A program made the position numbers and the translations under genes. The notes beneath the pieces were generated by a model. That model searched no databases, had not been told where the DNA came from, and worked only from the letters and a program-made list of their open reading frames with translations. From contig JAUFSD010000009.1 in NCBI GenBank assembly GCA_033030425.1, forward strand, positions 1,426,001-1,490,000: a DNA stretch of 64,000 nucleotides. The letters run 5' to 3'. Below, one piece after another: positions 63,201 through 64,000 of the stretch. The stretch is from Verpa conica (Eukaryota; Ascomycota; Pezizomycetes; Pezizales; Morchellaceae). Positions within the stretch are counted from its first letter, which is position 1, and each line of letters begins with the position of its first letter.

Positions 63201-64000
63201 TAGAGGATAGAGGTAGCCGGATTAAAAATGGAAAGGGGTTATTTGTGTTTAGGGTATGGGTGTTGATTGGGGGTCTTTTTTTACTTTTTTTTTTTACAAG
63301 TATTATTTGGGGAATGGCGGCTCTTTCTTATGTTATGGGACAAATTACTATGCTGCAAAACCCTCTTTTCCTTGTTTTTCGAGAAAAAATCTATACCCGA
63401 TTGTGTTTCATTTGTTTAATTTCCTAGTCTTTTTTTTGTTTTTGTTTTGTTGGGAGGATTGGGTTGGATGTATTTTATTTTCATTGCGTTTGTTTTGTAC
63501 TGTTGGATGAGGTTTATTTTTATTTTTATTTTTTTAGGGGCTTTTTGTTTTTAGGTTTTTTTTATCTTTGCTTCTGGATACCTATGTTTTTTTCTAGTGT
63601 TTATTTTCTTCCCTCCACCTCCCGCCTTCTGTCTATTTTCTCTTTTTCTCTTCTCTCATTGCTGGACATACTGGACTTTTTTTGTGCGTACGTTCCTCAC
63701 CCCTTTTTTACTTTCTTGTTTCATATGTAATGGTGTATTTATTATTTCTGGTGACTTGATTTGTGGCCGGTATAAAAAAAAAGGATCACGTAATGTTTTC
63801 TACTACAATACTCAGCTGGTGAATCTGCCATCCGTGGGGGGCTAAGTTTGTGTTTTTTAACTCGTATACGTTGAGCCACCACCACATTTTGGAGAGGTGA
63901 GACAGTATTTTTTTTCACCCACTAGACTATGTGCCCTGAACGAAGTGAAGGATTATGGGCCATAGAAAGGCATAAAGCCGCTGTTCTATCCGGGCAATGA
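63201..64000. other. 3' flank of DCK1
   Basis: T-rich 3'-UTR-like sequence with long poly-T runs. Open frames are low-complexity and hydrophobic. No gene recognised up to the window end. Confidence 0.5.

Noticed and set aside
63197..63845. Phe/Leu-rich small proteins downstream of DCK1
   Set aside because: Poly-T DNA produces such frames; no signal of coding.

Overview
The window is nuclear DNA of a filamentous ascomycete (Pezizomycotina). The evidence is spliced genes with introns mostly of 45-70 bp (GTRNGT-type donors, CTAAC/CTGAC-like branch sites, YAG acceptors), orthologues of fungal housekeeping genes on both strands, and a fungal NACHT/ankyrin STAND gene. Long, AT-leaning spacers of 1-4 kb make a Pezizomycetes-like genome possible, but that placement is a guess. 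I reconstructed splice sites by hand. Reading-frame phase closes across every multi-exon gene reported, which is good internal support.

Layout. 1-12.7 kb (minus): a giant TOM1/HUWE1-type HECT ubiquitin ligase in nine exons, lacking only its last dozen or so codons at the left edge. 14.6-17.7 kb (plus): a TBC-domain Rab GAP of the Gyp5 type. 19.6-20.7 kb (plus): a small secreted protein of a fungal-specific family. 21.3-22.5 kb (minus): KRR1 (18S rRNA processing), divergent from 22.8-23.1 kb (plus), mitochondrial ribosomal protein uL30m (MRPL33). 24.6-25.5 kb (plus): an F-box-like/ankyrin protein. 25.5-32.2 kb: gene-poor, with one plausible two-exon orphan gene (29.2-29.9 kb). 32.2-33.3 kb (minus): RCC1-repeat protein ATS1, divergent from 33.8-34.4 kb (plus), ribosomal protein S16 (uS9). 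35.8-38.2 kb (minus): an AMA1-type APC/C activator. 39.3-44.7 kb (plus): a large membrane-plus-ankyrin protein that looks like two genes until a 57-bp intron joins them. 48.7-53.4 kb (plus): an NLR-like NACHT/ankyrin protein with eleven near-identical 99-bp ankyrin units. 56.4-63.2 kb (plus): DOCK-family GEF (DCK1).

The housekeeping genes cover ubiquitin ligation, Rab and Rac/Rho control, ribosome biogenesis (KRR1, RPS16), mitochondrial translation and meiotic APC/C control. Scattered among them is an accessory set: three ankyrin proteins, one secreted protein and one orphan. The most interesting locus is the NLR. Its recognition domain is a freshly amplified repeat array, and its ATP-binding P-loop sits on a 25-nt micro-exon. 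No tRNA, rRNA, CRISPR array or intact transposon was recognised. Several small inverted or tandem repeats occur in the spacers.
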